Positions 1 to 7,880 of a stretch of DNA of 64,000 bases are shown here, in pieces (the first letter of the stretch is position 1; every line of letters begins with the position of its first letter). Origin of the DNA: Raskinella chloraquaticus (SeqCode) (lineage in GTDB: Bacteria > Pseudomonadota > Alphaproteobacteria > Rhizobiales > UBA4765); assembly GCA_002365175.1 (NCBI GenBank), contig DEZK01000027.1:70747-134746 (forward strand), in the 5' to 3' direction. The notes below the pieces were generated by a model. The model had not been told where the DNA came from. It searched no databases and saw only the letters and a program-made list of their open reading frames with translations. The position numbers were made by a program, and so were the translations under genes.

Positions 1-60
1 GCCGTCAAACGATACGCTGACGCCGTCAAGATAGAGGATAGACTGGGTGAGGCTGCTCAT
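1..60 (-). CDS. urtD: Urea ABC transporter ATP-binding protein UrtD, first 20 codons only
   Basis: Only the N-terminus is inside the window: an ATG overlapping the urtC stop (ATGA) followed by 20 codons that read into the opening strand of an ABC ATPase (LYLDGVSVSFDG). A LivG-type ATPase is the expected gene after urtC in urtABCDE operons. Identity therefore rests on the start of the domain plus operon order; Walker motifs lie beyond the window edge. Confidence 0.8.
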   Translation of the reverse strand, partial: MSSLTQSILYLDGVSVSFDG

Positions 61-1214
61 GGCGCGGGCCCCGGGCGATTGGTGGCGGCAGGCTTCGGCC
101 TGGCCTTGAAGAAGCGGCCCTGTGCGTCCTCCCACGCGCCCAGAATGCCACGTGGCATGGCAAGCGTGACGAGAACGAACAGACCGCCGAGCGCAAACAG
201 CCAGTAGGCGGCAAGCCAGCCGGTGGTGAAGATGGTCTTGAGATAGTTGACGACGATCGCGCCGATGGCCGCGCCCACCAGCGTTCCACGCCCGCCGACG
301 GCCACCCAGATGACAGCCTCGATGGAATTGGTGGGGGCAAATTCGGACGGATTGATGATGCCAACCTGCGGCACATAGAGTGCGCCGGCGATCCCAGCCA
401 TCATGGCCGAGAAGGTGAAGACGACGAGTTTGTAATGCTCGACCCGGTAGCCAAGGAAGCGGGTGCGGGTTTCACCATCGCGGATGGCCACCAGCACCTT
501 GCCGAAGCTTGAGGCTGCCATGGCGCGTGCCGCCAGAAAGCTTGCCATCAGCGTCAGGCCGCTGATGATGAAAAGAGCGATGCGCGTGCCCGGTGACTGC
601 ACCGAGAAGCCAAGGATATCCTTGAAATCGGTCAGGCCATTATTGCCGCCAAACCCCATATCGTTGCGAAAGAATGCAAGCAGCAGCGCGTAGGTGACGG
701 CCTGGGTAATGATCGACAGATAGACGCCCGTGACCCGGCTGCGGAAGGCAAGCCAGCCAAAGACGAAGGCGATGGCGCCGGGCACCAGAACCGCCATTGC
801 GACCGCGTAGGGGAATGACTGGAAACCCCACCACGGTATCGGCAGTTCCTTCCAGTTGAGGAAGACCATGAAATCAGGCAGCACCGGGTGGCCATAGACG
901 CCGCGCGTGCCGATCTGGCGCATCAGATACATGCCCATCGCATAGCCGCCAAGCGCGAAGAAGGCGCCATGGCCAAGCGACAGGATGCCGCAATACCCCC
1001 AGACGAGATCAAGGGCGATGGCGAGAATGGCGTAGCACAGATATTTGCCGATCAGCACCACGGTGCCAATCGAGATATGGAAGGGTGAATCGGGCGCCAG
1101 CGCCAGATGGCAGACCGGCACGATCGCGATCAGCGCCATCAGCGCGGCAAGAAAGATGGCGCCCCGCTTTTCCACAAAGGCGATAAGGCGTGGGCCAGTC
1201 GACGTCGCCATCAT
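57..1214 (-). CDS. urtC: Urea ABC transporter permease UrtC
   Basis: 385-residue LivM-type inner-membrane permease that forms the urea translocation channel with UrtB. Many hydrophobic segments are visible, with the family stretches LDLVWGYCGILSLGHGAFFALGG near residues 65-90 and IWVAVGGRGTLVGAAIGA near 300. It overlaps the urtB stop by four bases and its own stop overlaps the urtD start, so the genes are translationally coupled. Length is normal for UrtC. The family also includes branched-chain amino acid permeases, but the UrtB-type partner with a periplasmic domain and the UrtA-type binding protein favour urea or short-chain amides. Confidence 0.93.
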   Translation of the reverse strand: MMATSTGPRLIAFVEKRGAIFLAALMALIAIVPVCHLALAPDSPFHISIGTVVLIGKYLCYAILAIALDLVWGYCGILSLGHGAFFALGGYAMGMYLMRQIGTRGVYGHPVLPDFMVFLNWKELPIPWWGFQSFPYAVAMAVLVPGAIAFVFGWLAFRSRVTGVYLSIITQAVTYALLLAFFRNDMGFGGNNGLTDFKDILGFSVQSPGTRIALFIISGLTLMASFLAARAMAASSFGKVLVAIRDGETRTRFLGYRVEHYKLVVFTFSAMMAGIAGALYVPQVGIINPSEFAPTNSIEAVIWVAVGGRGTLVGAAIGAIVVNYLKTIFTTGWLAAYWLFALGGLFVLVTLAMPRGILGAWEDAQGRFFKARPKPAATNRPGPAP

Positions 1215-2827
1215 TGATCGACAGCCCTGCCCTTGAGCGCGAAGAGACCGCGCGGGCGTTTCTGGATGAAAAGAATAAGCAGGACCAGGATGGCGATCTT
1301 GGCCAGCACGGCGCCGGCAAAAGGTTCAAGCCCCTTGTTGGCGATGCCAAGCGTGAAGGCCGCAAACAGCGTTCCCCACAGATTGCCCACCCCGCCAAAC
1401 ACCACCACCATGAAGCTGTCGATGATGTAGCTTTGCCCGAGATTGGGACTCACATTGTCGATCTGGCTGAGCGCCACCCCGGCCATTCCGGCAATGCCGG
1501 AGCCAAGGCCGAATGTCATCATGTCGACGAAGCGGGTGCGGATGCCCATGGCGCTTGCCATCCGCCGGTTCTGGGTGACGGCCCGCATCTGCAGGCCAAG
1601 GGGTGTTGCCTTGAGGATGACGAGCAGCAGCGCGAAGATGACAAGGGTGAACACGACGATCCACAAGCGCCCATAGGTGACCTGCAGCCCCATGACATTG
1701 AACGCGCCGGTCATGAAGGACGGGCTTGCGACCGACAGGTTCGTTGGGCCAAACCAGCTGCGGATGGCCTGCTGCAGGATAAGACTGATGCCGAAGGTCG
1801 CCAGCAATGTTTCGAGCGGGCGCCCGTAAAGGAAACGGATGACGCCGCGCTCGATGGCGATGCCAACCAATGCGGTTGCCAGAAAGGCAAGCGGAATGGC
1901 CAGCGGCAGTGACCAGTCGATCAGATGTGGCGCTTTTGCCCGGAAGCCTTCCTGCACGAGAAACGTGACATAGGCGCCGAGCATGACCATTTCGCCATGG
2001 GCCATGTTGATGACGCCCATGACGCCGAAGGTGATGGCAAGGCCGATGGCGGCCAACAACAGAACCGAGCCGAGCGAAATGCCAAACCATACGGTCTGGG
2101 CTGCAAGTTGTAATTTCTGACGGCCTTCTATGGCCGCTATTCCGCGATCAAGCGTGTCCTTGAGGCCGCCACGTGCCTCTCCTGCCATCTGCCTGAGCAA
2201 TGACAGGCTTTCATTGTCGCTGTTAGCCGCAAGGCGTTGCGCGGCGGCGATGCGCTGGGGTTCCGGGGCGGCAGTCGACGACAGGGTCAGAACCGCTCTC
2301 GCATCCTCAAGGGCGCGGCGGATGCCGTCATCTTTTTCCTGTGCCAGTGCTGCGTCGATGGTGGGCAAGGCAGAGGCATCGCGTGATTTGACGACCGTTT
2401 CGGCAGCCTTCAGGCGTTGCGCAGGGTCGGGCGAGAGCAATGTCATCGAGCCCAGCGCCGCCTGGACCTGGCCGCGCAGACGATTATTGAGACGCACCGA
2501 CGAGGCGGAGGCTGGAATATCGGTCGCCACGCCGCTGCGCGCGTTGAAACTCCTTCCGGCGGCGTCCTTGTAAAAAACGGCTGTGTCACCGGCGACGAAA
2601 AACAGACGACGATCACCCAAGGCCTCAAGGATAGCGACCCCCGCCGCCACACCGGAGCGGGCGATCAGCGCAATCGCTGCCTCGGTGTCGCCGAAGCTGT
2701 CGGCGGCAAGTTTGTCGAGCGCGGTCTCGATATCCCTTGCGCCAGGCGCCTGCGCCACGGCAAGGCCAGACGACAGCGCGAGCCACAGAGCCGCCCATAA
2801 CACACGCAGGAAAGCCGGTACCGGCAT
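1211..2827 (-). CDS. urtB: Urea ABC transporter permease UrtB with periplasmic N-terminal domain
   Basis: 538 residues from an ATG preceded by AAAGG; an upstream in-frame ATG at 2848 has no ribosome-binding site. The order is a signal peptide ending near AVAQ, a soluble region of about 220 residues rich in short helical repeats, then a LivH-type permease beginning near VWFGISLGSVLLLAAIG. The permease has the family stretch FGVMGVINMAHGEMVMLGAY. The long periplasmic extension separates UrtB from ordinary LivH permeases and is typical of the urea family; its role is unknown to me. It couples to urtC by a four-base overlap and is separated from urtA by 137 bases holding a stem-loop. Confidence 0.93.
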   Translation of the reverse strand: MPVPAFLRVLWAALWLALSSGLAVAQAPGARDIETALDKLAADSFGDTEAAIALIARSGVAAGVAILEALGDRRLFFVAGDTAVFYKDAAGRSFNARSGVATDIPASASSVRLNNRLRGQVQAALGSMTLLSPDPAQRLKAAETVVKSRDASALPTIDAALAQEKDDGIRRALEDARAVLTLSSTAAPEPQRIAAAQRLAANSDNESLSLLRQMAGEARGGLKDTLDRGIAAIEGRQKLQLAAQTVWFGISLGSVLLLAAIGLAITFGVMGVINMAHGEMVMLGAYVTFLVQEGFRAKAPHLIDWSLPLAIPLAFLATALVGIAIERGVIRFLYGRPLETLLATFGISLILQQAIRSWFGPTNLSVASPSFMTGAFNVMGLQVTYGRLWIVVFTLVIFALLLVILKATPLGLQMRAVTQNRRMASAMGIRTRFVDMMTFGLGSGIAGMAGVALSQIDNVSPNLGQSYIIDSFMVVVFGGVGNLWGTLFAAFTLGIANKGLEPFAGAVLAKIAILVLLILFIQKRPRGLFALKGRAVDQ

Positions 2828-2850
2828 TGACAACCTTTGAAGACACATCA

Positions 2851-2885
2851 GGGAAAACGGGCGAGCCCGCTGAGGCGCCGCCCGT
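2851..2885 (-). terminator. Stem-loop with T-run between urtA and urtB
   Basis: On the minus strand ACGGGCG (2885-2879) pairs with CGCCCGT (2863-2857) across a 15-base loop and is followed at once by TTTTCCC. It looks like a Rho-independent terminator or 3' stabiliser for the urtA message, which would let the binding protein be made in excess over the permeases. Confidence 0.5.
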
Positions 2886-2964
2886 CTTTATTCATCATCG
2901 TCAGATTGGCAGAAAGGCAGGAAGTTGCCACATGGCGTCCCTGGCCCGCCCGTCCGTTGTCAGA

Positions 2965-4257
2965 TCAGGCTCCGCACTTGCTGGTCTTGACGTTGAAGTT
3001 GCCGCACTTCTTGTCGACCCAATCGCCGATCAGATCCTTCGACCCGTCGAGATGCTTCGACCAGGCATCGCCCGCCACCAGGTCCTTCGTCTGCCAGACG
3101 ATATCGAACTGGCCGTCCTTGCGCACTTCGCCGATGAAGACAGGCTTGGTGATGTGGTGGTTTGGCAACATCCTGGAAATGCCGCCTGTCAGGTTCGGCG
3201 CCTCGATACCGGGCAGCGCGTCGATGACCTTGTCGGCATCGAATGACTTCACCTTTTCAACCGCCTTCACCCACATATTGAAGCCGATGAAATGGGCTTC
3301 CATCGGATCATTGGTGACGCGTTTGGGGTTCTTGGTGAACTCCTTCCACTGCTTGATGAAGGCATCGTTGATCGGCGATTTGATCGACTGGAAGTAATTC
3401 CACGCGGCGAGGTGGCCAACGAGGTTGGTGGTGTCGATGCCGGCAAGCTCTTCCTCGCCGACCGAGAAGGCGACAACCGGGATATCGGTTGCCTTGACGC
3501 CGGCATTCGCCAGTTCCTTGTAGAAGGGGACGTTGGCATCGCCATTGATGGTCGAGACCACGGCAGTCTTCTTTCCGGCTGAGCCGAATTTCTTGATATC
3601 CGCGACAATCGTCTGCCAGTCGGAATGACCAAAAGGCGTGTAGTTGATCATGATGTCGTCTTTGGCGACACCCTTGGCCAGCAGATAGGCCTCGAGAATC
3701 TTGTTGGTGGTGCGCGGATAAACGTAGTCGGTACCAGCCAGCACCCAGCGCTTGGCTTCGCCACCATCCTTCGACATCAGGTAATCTACCGCGGGGATCG
3801 CCTGCTGGTTTGGGGCAGCGCCCGTGTAGAAGACGTTGCGCTCGCTCTCCTCGCCTTCATACTGGACCGGATAGAAGAGGACCGAATTCAGCTCCTTGAA
3901 CACCGGCAGCACCGATTTGCGGCTGACCGAGGTCCAGCAGCCGAAGGTCGCAGCGACCTTTTCCTTGGAGATCAGTTCGCGGGCTTTCTCCGCAAAAAGC
4001 GGCCAGTTCGACGCCGGATCGACCACGACTGCTTCAAGTTTGCGGCCCAGAACGCCGCCCTTCTTGTTCTGCTCCTCGATCAGCATGAGCATGACGTCCT
4101 TCAACGTCGTCTCCGAGATCGCCAGAGTGCCCGAGAGCGAATGAAGAATACCGATCTTGACCGGGCCGGCTTGTGCCGAAGCCGGGCGGATACCGCTCGC
4201 CAACACCGTCGCGCCGCCAGCGGCAGCCCCCAATATACTACGCCGAGTGAATGCCAT
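2965..4257 (-). CDS. urtA: Urea ABC transporter substrate-binding protein UrtA
   Basis: 430-residue periplasmic binding protein (Peripla_BP_5/AmiC type) that captures urea for UrtBCDE. The N-terminus MAFTRRSILGAAAGGATVLASG has twin arginines before the hydrophobic core, so Tat export is possible, with cleavage near ASAQA. The body opens with VKIGILHSLSGTLAISE, and carries FGCWTSVSRKSVLPVFKE and LFYPVQYEGEE, which are characteristic of UrtA/AmiC proteins. GGAG lies six bases before the ATG. A sigma-54 promoter candidate sits about 120 bases upstream, fitting nitrogen control. A short-chain amide such as formamide is the main alternative ligand. Confidence 0.93.
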   Translation of the reverse strand: MAFTRRSILGAAAGGATVLASGIRPASAQAGPVKIGILHSLSGTLAISETTLKDVMLMLIEEQNKKGGVLGRKLEAVVVDPASNWPLFAEKARELISKEKVAATFGCWTSVSRKSVLPVFKELNSVLFYPVQYEGEESERNVFYTGAAPNQQAIPAVDYLMSKDGGEAKRWVLAGTDYVYPRTTNKILEAYLLAKGVAKDDIMINYTPFGHSDWQTIVADIKKFGSAGKKTAVVSTINGDANVPFYKELANAGVKATDIPVVAFSVGEEELAGIDTTNLVGHLAAWNYFQSIKSPINDAFIKQWKEFTKNPKRVTNDPMEAHFIGFNMWVKAVEKVKSFDADKVIDALPGIEAPNLTGGISRMLPNHHITKPVFIGEVRKDGQFDIVWQTKDLVAGDAWSKHLDGSKDLIGDWVDKKCGNFNVKTSKCGA

Positions 4258-4375
4258 TCATATCTCCTGCTCACGGAACTCGCTCGAACCCCTTTTCAGG
4301 TTCGCGCGGCTCTAGCGAGCAAGGGACGTGCCAAGGTCAGGGCTGGCGGATTCGGGATGGTTCAACGGCCAACAG

Positions 4376-4393
4376 CGGCAAATTAGCCGCCAA
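4376..4393 (-). promoter_or_regulatory. Candidate sigma-54 (-24/-12) promoter for urtA
   Basis: Minus strand reads TTGGCGGCTAATTTGCCG, which fits TGGCRNG-N4-TTGC with the diagnostic GG and GC ten bases apart. Initiation would fall near 4366, giving a leader of about 110 bases before the urtA ATG. TGCACC just upstream resembles an NtrC half-site. Urea transporters are commonly under NtrC/sigma-54 nitrogen control, so the context supports the match. Found by eye, not by a scored matrix. Confidence 0.5.
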
Positions 4394-4427
4394 TCAGGTG
4401 CATACAATCGGAAGTGATCACTATTTA

Positions 4428-4448
4428 GGCCGACAAAAGCTGTCAGCC
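4428..4448 (-). terminator. Hairpin after the sugar-type permease operon
   Basis: GGCCGACA (4428-4435) pairs with TGTCAGCC (4441-4448) around a five-base loop, eight pairs with one G-T. It lies about 30 bases past the stop of the minus-strand permease gene ending at 4480 and upstream of the urtA promoter candidate. There is no strong T-run, so termination is likely but not certain. Confidence 0.4.
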
Positions 4449-4479
4449 TATCTTTTAATCACGCTTGGAAAACAAGACA

Positions 4480-5331
4480 TCAACTCTTCACGGCGCCGGA
4501 TGTCAGCCCGGCGACCATATAACGGCGGAAGAGGTAATAGATGGCAACAGGCGGCAGGGCGTAGATCAGGCCGGTTGCCATCATCAGATTCCACGGGCTG
4601 TCGTCAGCGCCGAGGAACAGGCCGAGTGCCACAGCCAGCGGCACGTCTTTTTCCGCCGATAGCAGCAGGAAGGCATAAAGATATTCATTCCATGCCAGCA
4701 ACAGGGCGTAGACACCGATGGCGACAAGCGACGGCGCCATCAGCGGAACGAAGATCAGCCGGAAAATCTGCAGCGGTGTCGCTCCGTCGACGAGCGCTGC
4801 TTCGTCCAGCTCGCGTGGCAGCTTGTCGGCCGCCTGCTTCAGCACCCAGATGGCATAGGGCGATGCCAGCGCCACCATGGCAAGGATCAGAGCGAGGTGG
4901 GTGTCGAGGAGACCCAGATTACCCATGCCTTTGTACATCGGCACCGCCAGGAAGGCGGCAGGAATGAGATAGGTTGCGAGTGCCATCAGCATGACATAGC
5001 GCCCTCCGGCAAGGCGCAGGCGCGAAATCGCGAAGGCAGCCGATGTGGCAATGAAGAGCGTGATGATGCCGGTTGATGCGGCAATGAAAAAGCTGTTGCC
5101 AAGCTGGCGCCAGAAATCGCGCAGATAATAATGCTGCTGCGTCAGAGCGATCTTGAAATTCTGCAGCGTCGGCTCGCTTGGCCACAGACGACCGGACAGA
5201 TACTCCTTCTCGTTCGACAGCGCGATCACCAGCAGATTATAGATCGGCAGCAGCGTCCACACGAGGATCGGCAGCGCCAGAAGCCACAGCCACCAATCTC
5301 CAAAGACTGATCTGCCGTCTGCGTCTTTCAC
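4480..5331 (-). CDS. Carbohydrate-type ABC transporter permease (MalG-like)
   Basis: 283-residue inner-membrane permease with about six hydrophobic segments. The cytoplasmic coupling loop (EAA motif) is ELDEAALVDGATPLQIFRLI, near residues 175-195, the contact site for the ATPase. It begins with an ATG that overlaps the stop of the partner permease (ATGA). With that partner and the binding protein upstream it forms a CUT1-type sugar or polyol importer in the inner membrane. No ATPase gene follows; the next gene on this strand is urtA, so the energising subunit must be encoded elsewhere or shared. Substrate cannot be read from the sequence. Confidence 0.88.
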   Translation of the reverse strand: MKDADGRSVFGDWWLWLLALPILVWTLLPIYNLLVIALSNEKEYLSGRLWPSEPTLQNFKIALTQQHYYLRDFWRQLGNSFFIAASTGIITLFIATSAAFAISRLRLAGGRYVMLMALATYLIPAAFLAVPMYKGMGNLGLLDTHLALILAMVALASPYAIWVLKQAADKLPRELDEAALVDGATPLQIFRLIFVPLMAPSLVAIGVYALLLAWNEYLYAFLLLSAEKDVPLAVALGLFLGADDSPWNLMMATGLIYALPPVAIYYLFRRYMVAGLTSGAVKS

Positions 5332-6218
5332 GATTTGGCCTCGGCATCGCTCTGCGCCAGGCGGCGCACCATGATGATGATGAGCGGCAGGACAAAGGGC
5401 ATCGCCACAATAATCGAGGCAATCCCGAGATCGAGCTTGTCGATGCGCAGATAGCGCACGCCGAGCGTTGCCAGCACATGCGTCTGGTCGGCCGGCCCGC
5501 CACCGGTGAGGAGATAGACGCTGTTGAAATCACCCAGCGTCCAGATCATCGAGAGAAAGGTCGAGGTGATGTAGAGGCCAGCCAGCGAGGGCCAGGTGAT
5601 GTGGCGGAACTGTTGGAGCCGCGAGGCGCCGTCGACCGCTGCCGCCTCGTAGAGTTCGTGGGGAATGGCGAGCCTGCCGGTGATGAGGATCAGCGTCCAG
5701 AACGGCAGCGATTTCCAGATATGGGTGAAGATGGCGGCGGCAAAGGCAAAATGCTTGTCGGTCAGCCAGGGCGGCCCGTCCTGCCCTGTCCACTGGAAAA
5801 TCTGGGCGTTGAGAATGCCCCATTCAGGATGGAGAAAGAGACGAAGGCTGAGGATCGTCGGGATCGATGGCATCGCCCATGGCAGAAGAAACAGCAGCAG
5901 CACAAATTTGACCATCGGGCGCTGGACGACAAAAAATCCTGACAGTCCGAGCGCCAGCAGGAATTTGAGATTGACGCCGACAAGCAGGAAGATCGCCGTG
6001 TTCTTCAAGGCGGTAAAGAAAACGGGATCACGAAAAAGCTCTATATAGGCCTGTGGTTTCAAACCGAGATAAAAGCCGTAAAGGACGGGATAAACAACGA
6101 AGACCGCGAAAACCAGAATAAAGGGAAAGACCATCGCCAGCGCCCAGATGGCGCGCGTGTCGGCCATCCACGGTGTGGGGCGGGCAAGCGAGGGCGAGGA
6201 GAGGGCGGCGATCGTCAT
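5328..6218 (-). CDS. Carbohydrate-type ABC transporter permease (MalF/UgpA-like)
   Basis: 296-residue permease with AAGGGA placed seven bases before the ATG. Hydrophobic segments begin at AIWALAMVFPFILVFAVFVV. The EAA coupling loop reads ELYEAAAVDGASRLQQFRHI around residues 190-210, as in MalF/UgpA proteins. It overlaps the downstream permease by four bases and lies 66 bases after the binding-protein gene; that gap is largely filled by a strong hairpin. Together these three genes would import a carbohydrate or related polyol. Confidence 0.88.
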   Translation of the reverse strand: MTIAALSSPSLARPTPWMADTRAIWALAMVFPFILVFAVFVVYPVLYGFYLGLKPQAYIELFRDPVFFTALKNTAIFLLVGVNLKFLLALGLSGFFVVQRPMVKFVLLLFLLPWAMPSIPTILSLRLFLHPEWGILNAQIFQWTGQDGPPWLTDKHFAFAAAIFTHIWKSLPFWTLILITGRLAIPHELYEAAAVDGASRLQQFRHITWPSLAGLYITSTFLSMIWTLGDFNSVYLLTGGGPADQTHVLATLGVRYLRIDKLDLGIASIIVAMPFVLPLIIIMVRRLAQSDAEAKS

Positions 6219-6246
6219 CGGCTGTCCCTTCGAAGGGTCGCATGAT

Positions 6247-6276
6247 CGTCGGGCCGCCGGCGATGGCGGCCCGACG
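6247..6276 (-). terminator. Perfect 12-bp stem-loop between binding protein and permease
   Basis: CGTCGGGCCGCC (6247-6258) is the exact reverse complement of GGCGGCCCGACG (6265-6276), with a six-base loop. No T-run follows in either direction. Its place directly after the binding-protein gene suggests an mRNA 3' stabiliser or partial terminator that raises binding-protein dosage over permeases, as known from malE-malF type operons. Confidence 0.6.
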
Positions 6277-6284
6277 GAATTGAA

Positions 6285-7658
6285 TCAGCCAGCGATTTCC
6301 TTGATGCGCTTGATCATCTCGTCAACCGCGACATCTGGCGAGACCTTGTCCTGCATGACGCGCTGCATGGCGCGTGCCCAGGCGTTTTCGGCGTTCACCT
6401 GGGTGAAGCGGAAATTATAGACGAACTGAAACGGCACGGTTCCTTCCGAGAACTGGCGGTGGACCACGGCGCGATGCGGATCGCCCGCGTTCCAGAACGG
6501 TGATTTGGTGCTCTCAACCGTCACCGGATACCAGCGCCCGAGCGAGCCTTCGACGAAGGGCCGCAGATTTTCCTCCTGCATGAGGAAGGCGAGGAATTCC
6601 TTGCCCTTCGCCTTGTTCCTGGCGTCAGCGAAGACAACGGCCGTCTTGGTTGCCGCGAGATTGGGGATGACGCTGCCATCGGGGCGGTTCGGCCATTTGG
6701 TGGTGGCGATCTTCTTCTCGTAATTCTCCTTGGCGTTCGCCCGCTGCTCGGGCGTCAGTGCCGCATTATTCGAATCATCCAGCCATTTCGCTGCAATCGA
6801 GATGGTGGCGTTATGCGTCATCACCGTCTGCTTGGTGTGGAAGGCGTTGTTATTGTCAGGATCCTTCCACGACAGCGAGGAGGGTGGCGTGCAGGATTTG
6901 GCATTGATCGAGGTATAGAATGTGAGCGCTTCGATCATGGCAGCGCGGTTCTTGGGTTGATCGAGGACGATTTTGCCATCCTCATCCACGACTTGCGCGT
7001 TATAGGCGGATGCGACCATGAGGAAGGAATAGAAGGTGTCGGAGGCCTCGATGCCGAGCGGATGGCCGATGGCATAGATGCGCTGACCCTTGGCGCGCAG
7101 CGCCGGCTGGACCTTGTCGCACCAGAAATTCCAATAGCCGCTCCAGTCGGTCGGAATATCGCTTTCCTTGAAGCCGGCATCGGTCAGCATGTCGCGCCAG
7201 TAATTGATATGGATGGTCTGGCGCTGGATCGGCATGGCGAAATAGGATTTTTTCTTGAGCTTGTCGTTATAGAGCCAGGTGGTGGCAAGGGCGTCCGGCA
7301 CGAAAGCCGATTTCATCGGATTGACGATATCCGAGAGATCTTCGAGCCTGCCCTCATAGGCCCATTTACCGGTGGTGCGGAAATCATAGGTGGTGCAGAA
7401 GCCAAGATCAGGCGGCGTTCCCGCTTCCACCGCGCCTACCGATTTGGTGACGCAATCCTCGGTCGAATAAAGAGAGATATCGACCTTGATGCCGGTTTTC
7501 TTCTGAAATTTGTCGACAGCTGCGAACAGAGCGTCATCCTCGGATTTATAAAACCCTTTGGTGAACCAAACGGTGATGGTTTCCTGGGCTTGCGCCAGTG
7601 CCGGCGCCAGCGACAGGATGGATGCTAGTCCAAGTGCAATCATGCGATGTGATGACAA
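6285..7658 (-). CDS. Extracellular solute-binding protein, family 1 (sugar-type ABC)
   Basis: 457 residues from a TTG codon with GGAGG eight bases upstream. An ATG five codons inside has poor spacing, and a longer in-frame reading to 7859 would put about 67 Arg/Pro-rich residues ahead of the signal peptide, so I reject it. The signal peptide runs MSSHRMIALGLAS to about LAQAQ; the mature protein starts with ETITVWFTKGFYKSEDDA. The fold is a cluster-B binding protein for sugars or polyols. A notable Cys pair (DC and FC near residues 95-115 of the precursor) may form a disulfide. It heads a three-gene transporter operon; substrate unknown. Confidence 0.87.
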   Translation of the reverse strand: MSSHRMIALGLASILSLAPALAQAQETITVWFTKGFYKSEDDALFAAVDKFQKKTGIKVDISLYSTEDCVTKSVGAVEAGTPPDLGFCTTYDFRTTGKWAYEGRLEDLSDIVNPMKSAFVPDALATTWLYNDKLKKKSYFAMPIQRQTIHINYWRDMLTDAGFKESDIPTDWSGYWNFWCDKVQPALRAKGQRIYAIGHPLGIEASDTFYSFLMVASAYNAQVVDEDGKIVLDQPKNRAAMIEALTFYTSINAKSCTPPSSLSWKDPDNNNAFHTKQTVMTHNATISIAAKWLDDSNNAALTPEQRANAKENYEKKIATTKWPNRPDGSVIPNLAATKTAVVFADARNKAKGKEFLAFLMQEENLRPFVEGSLGRWYPVTVESTKSPFWNAGDPHRAVVHRQFSEGTVPFQFVYNFRFTQVNAENAWARAMQRVMQDKVSPDVAVDEMIKRIKEIAG

Positions 7659-7880
7659 TGCTGTATCCTCCCCTCGTCGTCTGTCCTTGTGGTTGCGCCT
7701 TGAGTGATGGCGCCCCGGACAGTTCCTGAGCGGATGTTCGCCTTGCGGAAGGGAGGAGTCAACCAAGCCTTGGGCGCACCAATTGATGTTGCGCCCTTGT
7801 GATGGGGCGGTTGCGCGCAGGGCATCAACCCGGCCTGGCCGATTCCGCCCTTTTGACATGTATTGACCCGCGTTTTCGGA

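Noticed and set aside
3625..4386. 253-codon plus-strand frame over the 5' end of urtA
   Set aside because: Opposite a clear binding-protein gene and its promoter; no ribosome-binding site or domain.
7659..7859. N-terminal extension of the sugar-type binding protein
   Set aside because: Would place about 67 Arg/Pro-rich residues ahead of a perfect signal peptide; GGAGG before TTG at 7658 explains the start.
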